From positions 124,001 through 188,000 of the forward strand of contig JABVXU010000039.1 of NCBI GenBank assembly GCA_013365365.1: a DNA stretch of 64,000 bases. The letters run 5' to 3'. Below, in pieces: positions 36,962-53,900 of the stretch. Within the stretch, counting starts at the first letter, position 1. Each line of letters starts with the position of its first letter. The DNA comes from Cruorifilaria tuberocauda. Its lineage: Eukaryota > Nematoda > Chromadorea > Rhabditida > Onchocercidae. A program made the position numbers and the translations under genes. A model generated the notes under the pieces. It made no database searches. It saw nothing but the letters and a program-made list of their open reading frames with translations, and was not told where the DNA came from.

Positions 36962-39900
36962 ATGGTAGAATTTGAAGGTGGTCACTCGATATCTTCCCCA
37001 ATATCAACTTTTGAGGATCAAAATCGCTTACCACAAATCGATGATATTGTCAAATCGTCGAACCGTACCTATCATTTAATTGCTATTTTAGGTGAGGGCG
37101 GATATGGAAAGGTGTTTCATGCGATACAAAATGGCAAGTGAGTGATTGAAGGTTAAAATTAGGTTTATGAACTTTTTATATTTTATAATAAACAATCAAA
37201 TGTCATCAGTATGATATCTAAATTGAATTTTTACATTTATCATTTGTTATTTGTATTGATTTTAGTCAAAGTATTCTTGTCATATTTTTAAAATAACATC
37301 AAAGATTTTTTCCTGATAAAATTTTATAAAATACTTGTTCTAACTAAAATAAATCAAACGTACGTTTGAACATTCTATGACAAAAAATTATACCTTTCAC
37401 GTGTGATACATACTGCACTTATTTCTACTTTCAGAAGTTATGCATTAAAGGCAGAAAAGTATAAAAGTTCGATGCTTCATATTGAAATTGCCGTGCTTAA
37501 GACAGCTCTCAAAAAAGGAGCTGAGCATATTTGTGAACTGCATGATTACGTAAATTTAAAATTTTTAACTTTTTCTGTTTCCTATTTTTATTCCTTTTTC
37601 TACTTTTTTTAATCCTCATTTATCTGATTAGCACGATAAATGCATTAGCGGGATTAAGATATGCAGTAGGATGATAAAGAGCATTCTCTGGAAAGGTAAG
37701 GCGATAAATTAAAAAGAAAAGCTTTTATTCTTTATTATCAATTAATTAATTAAGTAAGCGGAAGATATTTTAAAAAGAATTGTTTTTTATGATTGGAATG
37801 GTCACGTATGTTAATCATTCCAATAATGATTATTTGATTTCAAGTTTTGTCAATATGATGATGGTCTATCCATTTCCACCGTTTTTCCTGGTGCTAATCA
37901 TTATTTTTATCTTCAGGGTGCAGTGAAACCAGACTTTGTCTTCATGGTGGTGACACTTCTGGGTAAAGACTTGTATAAATTACGTAACGAACAACCCAAT
38001 CGACGTTTTTCGATCAGTTCCGCAGTTCGTGTTGGTTTACATACCTGTAAGGCTATCGAAGAATTGCATAGGTAAATTAGCTAAAAGCAATCATTGTTTG
38101 GTGCTATATTTGAATCTTCTAACATGCACTTTCGTGTGAACTTTTAAAAATAAAAATAATTTTTACCAGAATTTGTGGCTTATTAAATAAGCAATTAATG
38201 AAGAATTGAAAGAATAAGATAGACTTTGGTCCTTTCTTTGGAATCAAAATTCTTCTGAGTGCATTTTGAAGCTAGAATTACGTGTATGCCATTTATCACT
38301 ATCTTTTCTTCAGTTGTGGATTTCTTTCGCGGGATATCAAACCTGGAAATTATGCAGTTGGATTGGAAATAAACAAACAGCATAAAAGATTTTTCTTATT
38401 TGATTTTGGATTGGCACGAAGATATCTTGATAAAGTAAGATTGGACCACATTGAATTTTGTTGTGAGAAATATGCTCTTGAATGTGATCCAATAGAGTTA
38501 GTTCATCATAGCTTCTTTAAAATGTAAGCTTAATTTTGGCGAAGAATGATTTTAATGAGTCTTAAGGAATAAAGTCCAGTTAAAACCATAATCAACAACT
38601 TTTATAATTAGATTGTTGTAACTTATCGCTCCCCTATTTCCAATTTAAACGGCAGAAGTAAGATAAGAGAATTTTTGTTTAAAAAAATTCGTGATTAGTA
38701 AGGAGTTTATTTGCAGAATGGAAAACATCAAAAATCTAGAGGTGAGATTGGTTGGCGTGGTACTACACGATACGGATCATTGAGAGCGCATCAAAAGCAA
38801 GATCTAGGAAGACGGGATGATCTGGAATCTTGGTTTTACTGTTTAGTTGAAATTACTCGCGGCATGTTACCATGGCGACATGTTGTTGGTTAGAATTTTT
38901 TCTGATTGCATTCTTGATTTTGGATGATATCTCGTTGCATAAGCTAATGTATATCATGGTAGAGCATTTTAATACCTATCTCTAGATCTCTAGGAATCCA
39001 AGGTGAAGAAATGAAGAATCTGTTTGTAGGATTTTATACCTACAACTATAAATTTACACTATACACTATAACTTACACTATAAAAATAAGTCATCATTAC
39101 AATAAGCTTTATAAATTGAGGCTACAAATGAAGCTTTAATAAATATCACACAAGTTGTGCAGATAAATTTACTTTGATAGAAAATTTATAATGACTAGAT
39201 TATATAGTGCTTAGAATGCTTAAGAAAAAAGTTTTATTAGGAATCATGATTATCACCTCCTTTCCTGTAGTTTTTTTAAATTGACCCTGCAAATAAGAAA
39301 TAATTTAGTTTTTAATTGTTTTTTTGAGAAGCGATTTACAGAAATACGTCGAAAAAGAGAATAAAATTGGACTGGTAAGACGGAATAAAGAGAAATAAGC
39401 TAGCATTATTAATATTTTTCACTAAAAACTAACTATATTTTTTTGAAAATTTTCAAGCTACTTTGCGAAGCAAAGAAAAAATGTAGAGGAACTGGAAGAA
39501 GGATGAAAAAGAAGTTCAATTGATAACTGAAAGGAATTCAAAATTGTGAAGCTTCAGATCGTGATATTGCATATCAAGGTAAAGTCAGGGCTCGAAATGA
39601 AGGACGGAAGGAATTCCTAACCAATTGTCCAAAACAATATGATTTTATAATGGCACTCATTGATCGCTTGAATTTTGCCGATCAACCAAATTATACTGAT
39701 ATATACAAACTTCTAGATCAGGTTTCCTTTGATGCCTTTAATTGTAAGGAAGTGACATTAAAGGTGCATGATGTTACACTTCAAATGAACTCTCCCTATT
39801 ACTGTTATTATTTGAATGTAATGGAAAATGATTGGGACAGTTATTCATTCAAGTAAGTGAAATCCAGTTCTTAAATTTATGAGTAAAGAATACAGATACG

Positions 39901-39997
39901 GGAAGAACACAGTGTGCCGATGGACGCAAAATATGATTGGGAGGAAGAAGGTACGACGCTTCCGCAACAACCTGAAAGTGGGCAAGCATCGGAGTAA
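36962..39997 (+). CDS. CK1/tau-tubulin-kinase-like protein kinase (nematode-expanded group)
   Basis: Exons: 36962-37137, 37435-37549, 37917-38071, 38314-38434, 38717-38888, 39558-39721, 39896-39997 (TAA), 334 residues. The kinase domain runs nearly the full length: glycine loop LGEGGYGKV (about 43-51), ATP lysine in YALKAEKY, VVTLLGKDLYKLR, the catalytic loop, DFG at about 179-181 (LFDFGLARRY), and the CK1-type substrate loop GEIGWRGTTRYGSLRAHQ. It continues with DLESWFYCLVEITRGMLPWR and the TTBK-like end NYTDIYKLLDQIREEH, then KYDWEEEGTT. The HRD histidine is replaced by serine (GFLSRDIKPGNY, residues 154-156). The catalytic Asp, Lys and DFG are intact, so activity is likely. C. elegans has many such kinases, often germline-expressed; the substrate here is unknown. 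Exon 5 ends at 38888 with donor GTTAGA, which restores the sequence WRHVVDRDIAY. Confidence 0.9.
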
Positions 39998-41011
39998 AGT
40001 GAAAAAAATGTTCGGCATAAATTTAAGTGATAAAATCAAAGTTTTACGTGCAAAACGTGGACATCATTATAAATAGTTAATATGAATAATAATAATAATA
40101 ATAAGTTTGCTGATTCAATGCTAAGTGGTATCTCTCACGCCATTCATTAATGAATATTTCACAAACTTAAATTTGATAGCTTTCATTACAACATTTGCTT
40201 GTTTACTTGTCAATTATAGTGGGACGACATTGAACTTTCAGAAAAAAAACTAAGTCTTGCAATCCTAACTGTCGACCGTCTGACCTTTAAATAACCTTCA
40301 CATTTTAGGGGGCCATACTTTTTAACATTCCTCTACTTTCTGTCATATGTCATTGCTCATTTCTGTTTCATATTACTGCTAAATTTTAACATTGATGATC
40401 ACATCAGTGACGTCTACTTCAAATTAAAAAAAACTCAGACACAACCCATTTGGCGAAAAATTTTTAAATCGCCCAATTACTTAGTAACGACTTGTTGGCC
40501 ACACCCAATTCTAGATGTTAATCTCCCAGTTTTGTATCAGTCTTTATTTTCTCGATGATTCAACTATGGTACGTCTCGAGAAAGAGTGGGAATTCTCCGT
40601 TATTTAATTTTCTTTCTTTTGCACTTTTATTTCACTAAGTAAAAGGAAAGAAAGAAATTTCATTTAATCAAGCAAAAAAAAAGAATCTATCAAAAAACTA
40701 ATTTCTGACTGTTATGGTAAATTACAGTAAAGATTTTTTCATACTATGAATTACTTTAATTATTCTTATATCATGAAGGAGAAAAGAACTCCTTCCATGA
40801 AATTGCTAGATTTTCGATGAAATGCAAATTTTGTTCATATATTAATTAGATTGCTTTATTTTTTCTTTCTGGCCTCTAATAACAATAAAAGTTCTGCAAT
40901 ACTGTTAATACAATAATATTGTATTACAAGTAAACAGTCAAATTGATAGTGAATAAAATTTCCATTTCTTCTGCTCACTTATATAATTTATCCTTAAATT
41001 GATTTTCAGGT
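39998..41011. other. Intergenic stretch between kinase and P450
   Basis: About 1 kb. It contains a short (AAT)n run at 40083-40102 and otherwise AT-rich DNA. It ends with a strong acceptor, GATTTTCAG at 41001-41009, two bases before the P450 start codon, typical of a spliced-leader trans-splice site. Confidence 0.6.
41008..41009 (+). promoter_or_regulatory. Putative trans-splice acceptor of the P450 gene
   Basis: AG of GATTTTCAG, with the ATG starting at 41012. A consensus nematode acceptor this close to the start codon, with no upstream coding exon, suggests spliced-leader addition. Confidence 0.6.
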
Positions 41012-45337
<4,326 letters not shown>

Positions 45338-46940
45338 TTATTGTCTTCCCGTTCGCATGAATCCATATAATATCATTGTTATCCTTCAAATTAATTGATA
45401 AGGCTTTTATTTGGATCAAGTATTAAGATAACATTTATTAAAATAACAAATTATGGTCTATAGCTATCAGAAAATAGAGACGATAACAAATTATGATTGA
45501 TCATTATTAGACAATGCAAAGTTCGCAATAGTTTAATTAACCTCGTTATCATTTCTTTGATGTGTAGTTGTGATTGCAAACTGTAATCTAATATGATGAT
45601 AAACATTATCCATTCTTCTGATTTTCAAATAATATTTTCATTTTAGTATACAGACAGCATTTTTATTTTTCCATGCCCTATTGTTCTCCTCATTAACATA
45701 CTTATTGCATAGTTCATTTGAAGGAAACAATTGAAATTGAAATTATTCGACTAATCTAAAATTTGTTAATAAATTAATCAAATATCATTTCGTACCAATA
45801 TCCATCAATCATTCATTCATTCATTTATTTTTAATCACTATAGTATTACCAAAAAAATATTCATTACTTTTATTATAACTTTGATTGTTAGATTTTTTCT
45901 GATATCAATCCCGCAATGTGCTCGTTATCATCTAATTATTTATCAGATTGCAGATTGAATGTAAGCAGCATAAGATTATGCATTCATTTCTCCCTAAGCA
46001 ATTTCCGAAACATTTCTTTTTTAAAAATCAATAAAATAACATTCTGCATGATATGATAAGCAATCTTTATGACCTGTGTAAAACAGAAAGCGCAATTGTA
46101 GGAATAACATCTTTGCGCATTGAAAGAGTAATATCAGAATTGTATATCTCCTGTGTTTAGTATTAGTTTGATATTAATTATAAGACTAAAGTATTTTAAT
46201 TTTGTGGAATAATTTGAGTGATTGATGATAATTTATACATTGATTACTGTTTAAAATTATCATTAGCATATAATATCAAGCGAGTAGAAAGGAAAAGTAA
46301 AAATAAAAAGTTAGAGAATTTATAGTATGTGAAAAAGTTTTAATTTTCTATTAAATAATCAAACATAAATAAAATAATGAAGCATTTGATAGCACTGATA
46401 AAAGATAACAATGTAATATGATACTGATTATCTTGACATCTAGAGTGGTGTTTTTTTTTTACAATAAACTTAATAATAGAATTAAACATTAATTCATTAT
46501 AGGTTTAAAAAATTTCAGAAAATGTTTATGGGATAAAATGCGCAATTAGCATAGTAATAAAATAGTAAATTACAAAATACCTGTAAGAAAAATAAGAGAT
46601 TGAAGAGTAAAGATGATTGAACAATCATTTAATTCAATTTAACATTTTTATAATTCTTGCACCATAAAAAAAAATAAACGAATTGAATTCTTTAGATCAA
46701 TTACTTTGAGATAAACTTGTAAGTTACTTTGAAATAAATTCATTTTTTAAATTTATTCATCTATACGAAAAGGTTATAGCTACCGAACTTTAATGTATTG
46801 TAGATTTTAAATTCAAAAAAACAAAACTGATATATATCTGTTTGATATATGAATACAATACAAGTGATAAGAAGCTTCCTTGATAAAAATTTTTTTAGAT
46901 TTGTAAATTTGTTTTTTCAAAAAAAAATTTAAAAAAAAAA
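45338..46940. other. Convergent intergenic region between P450 and Kunitz genes
   Basis: 1.6 kb, AT-rich, between two gene 3' ends. It contains only short A/T runs. A non-coding gene cannot be excluded, but no structured element was recognised. Confidence 0.5.
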
Positions 46941-48579
46941 TCATCGACAGCAATATGCAAATATTTCCTGTTGGAAACATTCACTATTCTTAGGACAAAA
47001 CTTATCACTACAACTTTTTCCCAGCAATGCTACATTGAAACCACCACTGTTCGATTTCACCAATTTTCCTTTCGTACATGAGGGATGGAAATTTTTCGCA
47101 AACATTGCTGCAGTTTTATTTTTTTTTTCTTTATCAACAAAATATGATAAACAAATAAAGGTATGAGTTTAAATTAAATGATAATTATAAGCATAAAATA
47201 ATTTGTAACCTAATTTTTACACGTCTATAAAGTTTTACCTAGAGAAATACTTAAATAGTATTAGTATCATTAAACAATCTAAATATGCTAATTTACTTAT
47301 CAATTGAATTTATATCATTGAATGGATGAATGAAGAGAATGATATAATTAAAATATTTGGAAAGAAATAAGTAAAATTACAAAACATGAAATGATTCATT
47401 TTTACCTTCAGTTTTTTCCGGACAACAAATCCCGAAGAATGCCAAATGTCTGCATATGTATTTCTCAGGACATGGATCGGATTTTGGACCGGAACAGATC
47501 AACGTTTCATTCTCATCAGTCTCATATGCTTTTTCTTTCATTGCACACCATCCATAATCTTCTGAAATTACTACTTCAGATTCAGTTTATCCAATAAAAA
47601 AAAAAGTTTTATCTAGAGAAATACTTGGGTAGAATTAATATCATAAGCAATTTAATAATGCTAATTTACCTATTATTTAATTTTAATTTAACTTATCAGC
47701 TTATCATTTAATTTAACTTATCATTTAACTTATCATTAGTTAAATTTAATTAATTTAACTTAAAAAAAAAATTTACGTGGAATACAATGTATTCGACATG
47801 CTTCAATACTTGAAAAGCGATTTTCATTGCCACCGCAACCTTCGTACAGAAATGGTAGGCATTGTTCTGTTTCATTATCAAAATAGAACTGTAACTTTTC
47901 GTTTCACTTTATCATTTATCACAACTCTAAAAGTAATTTTTTTTAATTTAAAATAAATTACTTAAAATTTAAATAAATATCTCTTTGAAATATTTTATTA
48001 ATTTACCATAACAGTTGATTTTGTACCATTTTCACAACGATATCCACGATCCTTTGTTGTCATACAGTCATCTGTGAAACTAAAACGAATATCACATGAA
48101 ATAACAAACAAACATTATCAATCATGAATATTTTTGCAACTGAAAAACTTTAAATTGATTAACAATCAAAAAAACTTTCAGAGTTTTAAAAAATTTTTTA
48201 ATTGATTAAATTTGATATTATTATTTAAATTCTCTTCACATGCTGCAAAACTTGTAATCAATAAACTTATATCGTTCATCATTAAATGATCTACTTTTAA
48301 TTAATTAATTAATTTGAAGTACTATTAATTAATTTTCCATACTTCTTTGAAAATACAAATAAAACCGATATTCATTTTCTATCATTTCACTTACTCAAGT
48401 ACCACAATAATCACATTTCCTTCCAATGAACTTATATATTTTAGTGGTAATTCCAGCAAAGCTTACTTATACAGCTAAGCAAAAGAAATTTACCAATTAC
48501 TGCCATTTATGCAAATTAGTAGAAATAGAAGGCTAAATGTCATTGTTGTACATTCCATAACTTTCATTATTTCCATCAT
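46941..48579 (-). CDS. Secreted Kunitz-domain protein with two lustrin-like Cys-rich modules
   Basis: Exons: 48579-48494, 48079-48007, 47888-47777, 47561-47406, 47107-46941, 197 residues. A signal peptide (FSLLFLLICINGSN) is followed by a Kunitz/BPTI-type domain whose last four cysteines have canonical spacing: C-x7-C-x12-C-x3-C in QCLPFLYEGCGGNENRFSS then IEACRIHC. C1-C2 and C2-C3 are longer than usual (9 and 18 residues against 8 and 15), and the P1 position after Cys2 is Glu, not Lys or Arg, so trypsin inhibition is doubtful. Exons 4 and 5 each encode a module ending C..C.....CC (CPEKYICRHLAFFGICC; CPKNSECFQQEIFAYCC), as in nematode lustrin/Kunitz proteins. The acceptor TTATTTCAG lies 20 bp upstream of the first ATG, and the second Met at 48576 is equally plausible. 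An extracellular or cuticle role is inferred. Confidence 0.85.
47228..47672 (-). repeat. Intronic sequence duplicated upstream of exons 4 and 5 of the Kunitz gene
   Basis: A segment of about 65-70 bp at 47604-47672 resembles 47228-47300. Shared blocks in order: AGTTTTA-CTAGAGAAATACTT, AT-AGTA/ATTA, ATCAT-A-CAAT and ATGCTAATTTAC. Each copy lies upstream, in transcription sense, of one of the two related Cys-rich exons. Confidence 0.65.
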
Positions 48580-49028
48580 TGATGTACGCTTATTAAATCC
48601 TGAAATAAGATTTTCCTTTTCTTCGTTGTAAACTATAAAATTTTAATTATTTAATATAACAAGCAATAAAAGAAAAAAATTAATATAATTGAAAAGAAAT
48701 TCAAAAATATTAAATCGATGATAAATTTAATCGAAAAAAAAAACGCATTCATTTCATTTTGTGTCAAGTAAAAGAAAGAAAGGAAGAAAAAAAAGAAACA
48801 AAAATTCGATTTGTAATGAGAAATCTGATATGACTAATATATATTTCCATTCAATTGTTCTTTCAGAAAATCTTCTAAATTAATAAAATATCAATCAATA
48901 TTTATATCTTAATCAATTACAATTGAAAATGATAAATTTCATAATAAAATTTAATTAATAATGTAACAATTATTATTATCATTAAATTAAATGAATGATA
49001 ATAATAAGAAAAATGTATGTTAGTGATT

Positions 49029-49052
49029 AGAGAGAGAGAGAGAGAGAGAGAG
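49029..49052. repeat. (AG)n dinucleotide microsatellite
   Basis: About twelve AG units in a row. The Ser/Leu-rich minus-strand frame across it is a by-product of the repeat. Confidence 0.95.
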
Positions 49053-49439
49053 GTTAGAGAGAATGAAAAGTAAGAAAAAAAAATTTTTTTTTTTTTTGAC
49101 AACATGTATCTTTTATTGATTAGATGGAAAGAATTTTTAATACAGGTATCGAGAAAAAGGGTAACAACCTATCATACCATAATATTTTTTAATCATATTG
49201 CAAAATACCGGTTTATGCTTTCAATTTTTACAACATATTAATTTTCCCGGAATGATTCAAATTCCAGATGTAGGTAATGGATTACTTACTTTTTTTTTCT
49301 TGACATTAGAATGAATAAAAAGAAGAGGAAGGAAAAGAAGTATTACGTAAATATAAGATCATTAATTATTTTAGTGTATGGAATGAAATTTATTAATATC
49401 AAATGGAACGAACAAGAATGGATTGAGTAAATGTATAAT

Positions 49440-49565
49440 CATTATCATTAATCATAACCAGTACTTTTCCTCTTCAAATTTAACATTTATAAGTATTATC
49501 ATTATCATTAATCATTATTACCAATCATTATCAGTACTTTACCTCCTCAAATTTAACATTTATGA
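49440..49565. repeat. Tandem duplication, unit about 60-65 bp
   Basis: Two neighbouring copies share CATTATCATTAATCAT, CAGTACTTT-CCTC-TC and AAATTTAACATTTAT in the same order. The second copy has a small insertion (TTACCAATCATTAT). Confidence 0.8.
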
Positions 49566-50545
49566 GGGATAAGAAAAGAGGTTATGCATGTATTTTTTTT
49601 TTCTTTCGTATACAATGAGTAGAATTGATGATGCTATGATAAAAAGTTTTCTTTCAGACCTTTTTTTTTGGAACTAAAATGAGTAAATGTTTTAAGAGAG
49701 AAACTGAAATACTTATTTCCAAACTGGCTTTTCTCGTTTTTATCTTAGATACGATATTTCTTCCTCGTTTTTTTCTCTATCACATTGATCACACGATTGT
49801 CAACATTATTTTTGCATTAATTTTAGATGCTAACTGTTTCATAATTAACCTCATGTTGATGTCAACTGATTGTTAAAATGAATACAACAATTGTGATCTA
49901 ATCAATTGAGCAAATATCATATTGATTACTTATACTTGCAATATTTTCAACTGACAGTTACTTGTTGTAAACGTGTTTTCGAACGTGAAATGTGTAGGAT
50001 GTGTCAATATTTTGCACTTATACCTTAAAATTATATACAAAATTGAAATTTCATAATTAAAAAAAAAATTTACTTCAAATGTTAACTTAAATATGCTGAA
50101 GATGTAAATTTTAAATTGACAAGAATTTTTTAATTATGTAAATCTTGGATTACTTGTTTATTTTGTCCTTGTACATTGTTATCAAGCGATGTATAACTAT
50201 CGCTAGTAGTTTGTATTTTCAAAGTATATCTATGGTAGTTATAATGCATAAATTATGGAAGCTTGAAGAGATTTTTAGTAAGATGTAGGAGTTATTTAGT
50301 TCATCACAAAGATAATTTCATGAATGAAATCAAATCTTCAATATTTTATTTTGTTTGTAACAGTAAACATAATATTTAGACAGAAAAAAAGATAAGAAAT
50401 GCTTTGATAAATGGAAAGATCAATAATAAATAATCGAGAATTAAATTTCAAACCTTTCATAATGCTGAACAATAAAAGCTTCCAACATGCATATTTTTTC
50501 CAAAATGTGTGGATCGTTAATGAATCTGAAGAGTGTCATGAGAGC

Positions 50546-50625
50546 AAATTTATGTAAAATTGAATGATACTTCACTCACTTTCCATCTTGAAACAAGTGA
50601 AGTATCATTCAATTTCACGCAAATT
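50546..50625. repeat. Long hairpin with 20-bp perfect core, 19-nt loop
   Basis: The sequence AAATTGAATGATACTTCACT at 50557-50576 is the exact complement of 50596-50615. Imperfect pairing extends the stem outward to about 50546 and 50625. Size and loop resemble a pre-miRNA, but an inverted-repeat remnant is equally possible. Confidence 0.75.
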
Positions 50626-50927
50626 TTATTCTCATTAAAGTGAAGTGGTCATTCTTTTCACTTTCTCTCTCCTTTTAATGACAATTTTATTAATCTGAAA
50701 GATGAGAATTAAAATTGTAAGAGGCATTGATTAGCCTCTAAAAAAGAATAAAAGACTGAATGGAAAGCAAAACTGAAATATATTGAAATAACAGATATAA
50801 ATAAACCAATAGAAAATACAGCAAATAGATATGGAAATATAAAAATCTTGCATTCCAGCATTGTACACAATAATTTGAAAAATTGAAACACCTAAAAAAA
50901 GAATATAAGGCAGTATCTTTATTGTTC

Positions 50928-53900
50928 CTAAAAGCCTAACAATCTCCCAATCTTTCTGACTACCGGTATCTGTCGGAACATAATAAATTTTTAACAAAAT
51001 TTAAAACTTTCAATTATAGCAACAGCATCTATCATCTTTCATATTCGAAGCATCTTTCGATATAGGTAAATTTGTGCACTTCCCTACATAACTCACAATT
51101 ATTTACATATTTAATTAGGTGTGAGTAATATGAGAAAGCTAACAGAAACATGCAAATTCTCCAATCCCTACTTGTATTTCACGCATAGAGAATATTGTGC
51201 CACAGAATGGACAATCCGTACCTAGTCGCTTTTCGATAACAAATAAGAATAGTGATATGTAATAATAATAATATGATATAGAGATCCATAAAAACATGTA
51301 AATGAAATAAATTTTCAATTGAAACAGTAAAATCCAAGTAAAACAAAACAAAATTTAAAATGAGTTTATATAATTAGGCAGTGTATGGAAGTTGACAGAA
51401 GAAATTTAAAAAAATTAAATTCATAGTTTGTTATCACAGATGTTCTTTCTTCGGATATCTCGGAAAAGTTTTTTTAACATATGAAATCTTTACAAATAAA
51501 AGATGCTTTTTTTTGAATGACAACGAGTTTAATTATATTTGAATAAGACTAACTAACAAAAATTGGATTAACAATAAAAACTAATAATAAAAAAGCTTGT
51601 CACGTATGCCGTTAGAAATATAAAAGAAATATAATGCAACTATATTTCAGTCATTTGATTTAGATGTCGCGATATTTCAGACGGAGAGATAAGGTCGTGA
51701 AGCTAATTTCAACCTATTTATTTACTGATATTGTATCAGTATGCAGTTCAAGCAACATTTCCAGTCGTAAGAGTATGCTTCAAATCATAATTCACTGATT
51801 GTTGAACCGATTGTCCACAATGAGAGCACGTTTGAAGTTCAGTACTATCTATTTGATAACCGGTGACTGCAGTCTACAAGAACTATTTCCAAGTCAACGG
51901 TTTAAAGCTGAATTTGAAATACACATTTTTAAAGGCCAAATATGCGAAACTGCATAGAATTGATAAAAGAAAAAGGAATTTGCAAGTTTTTTAGCAAGTT
52001 ATGAAAAATATAAAAATAAGATATATTATGATTGACAAATATACTAATATGCAGAATTAAAAACTTATTTCCCTTTTAAATTATAACAATATTCACCTGA
52101 TATTCAGAAAGTGGTACGTTTATAGGTGTCGTAGAAGACGTATATGGTGGAGGAGGAGAATCATTTGGCGACTGATAAACAAGATGACTCGGCTCACTAC
52201 GCCGTTTTGGCATTGATATCGTAGTGCTAGACCATGAATTATTTTCCGACACTGTTAAATCGTGTTGCAACGATCTAAAAAATAAAGTTTGCTGATTCTG
52301 GAATTAGCATTAATTGAATGATTAACAAGAATCATACCTCCTCAAATTCTCCACACGATCTCTAGTGAGTGGAGATCCACGGTAAACCATATGACGTACA
52401 TCTTGATTAGATACTGCCGGTACCATTTCGATTATTTCACGCTGACAATTGAAAATAGCCTGACAACTCCGTGCGAAGTCTTGGTAGGTATCCGCTATAC
52501 CCTGCAAAACAAAAATGATTTAAGAAGGAAATGCAGAATGCACAATGTGGATTTAATATATGTGAACAAACATAAAATTCGGATTATTTCCATACTTTGA
52601 TAAACCTGTTCACTTTAAATTGCTCCATAATTATTTTATAGTCCATAAAATTTACAAAAATGATAATAGCTGTTCTAACCTGCATACCATTCCGGAATCT
52701 AAACATTTTTATAACTTCCATTTCAGCTCGAAGATCAGATAAAATTTTTTCAGCTTCCTCTCTCGAAGTTCTGATCTGAAAACAATTTGTAAGTGCCAAA
52801 AAAAATCGATTTCAGAAACCCTTATTTTGCGTTCTTCTACACTGTTAAATGTACATTTTGATAGGTAATGATCATACCAAGTAAAATAAAATGAAGCAAT
52901 TATCACCTGTCCAAGCTTCTGATTCAACAAATAAATATCGCCACCGCGGCGTTGTCTGAAAAATGAAACACCTTTCCCAATTTCTCGTTTCAATTTCTTT
53001 TCTTTTTCTTCCAGATTTATCAAATTGTCTTCTGCATCTTTTACCGCACGCTCTGCATCTACTATTTTTTGCAGTTGCTGGAAAATACAAAAATAATTGC
53101 AAATCTATTCGTAAAACGGATAGGTGTGATTGCATAACTTTTTATGAACAGCAAGATATTTCGGGATTTCATTTACACTGTAAGTGATACTACCCTCACT
53201 ATATTGTATTTCAACATTATTCATTGTCTGAAAATTACCTCTCTAAGAATTTTCACTCAAACTACTCTTCTTGTTATTTTTATTTAGCCGTTATTTGGAA
53301 ATAGTAGACGAAACATATTGTTGATTTCTCATCCAATACTGGATAAATAAAAAAGCTAATACCAAAGTACTGGACCATTTAGATTTTAGCAATGGATCTC
53401 TCACAACGGTAAAATTGGTTATACCTGTACATAATGCGCATATTGTCGAGCAAACAATAGTTCTTTATCAGTAAATATTTCATACAGTTGTCTAGTTTGC
53501 TGCATAACATCATCAATTGCCGCATTACCAGAATTATGCGCCCATATAGCTAATGATTCCACACCACGACGCTGCGATTCAGCAATTTTCGTCATCAGTT
53601 TCCTGTAAGAGATTTCAGTGTCTTCAGTTTACAATTTACTTGGATGAGAATTTTAACGAGGCTATCCGACCAAGTAATAATGCGCATTTTTAGCAATAAC
53701 ATATTCACTCAATAATCACAATACAAGTTGGTCTACCGAAAAAAGTTAATAGTACTACTCATAAAGCGCATTCCACTTCTTCAATTTTCCAATCAAATAG
53801 TAAATAATGGGAAATACCTACTTTTTGTTGATCAATATTTTACATCTGTAAGATTCGATCTTGACTTAAATCTAATAAAAAAGTTAAATGACACAATCAC

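Larger units (their letters stand above)
48600..50927. other. Intergenic region between the Kunitz gene and the Pil1-like gene
   Basis: 2.3 kb on the 5' side of the Kunitz gene and the 3' side of the next one. It contains an (AG)n tract (49029-49052), a tandem duplication (49440-49565) and a hairpin (50546-50625). A 66-codon plus frame at 49679-49876 has no family character. Confidence 0.5.

Noticed and set aside
39879..40076. Basic plus-strand frame resembling a ribosomal-type protein
   Set aside because: It is a shadow of the kinase last exon, which reads KYDWEEEGTT in another frame as in TTBK-like kinases.
48917..49105. Ser/Leu-repeat minus-strand frame
   Set aside because: Produced by the (AG)n microsatellite.
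52945..52971. Short GT...AG segment in the Pil1-like gene first taken as an intron
   Set aside because: Only about 27 nt, too short for an intron; reading through keeps the frame and the Pil1 alignment.
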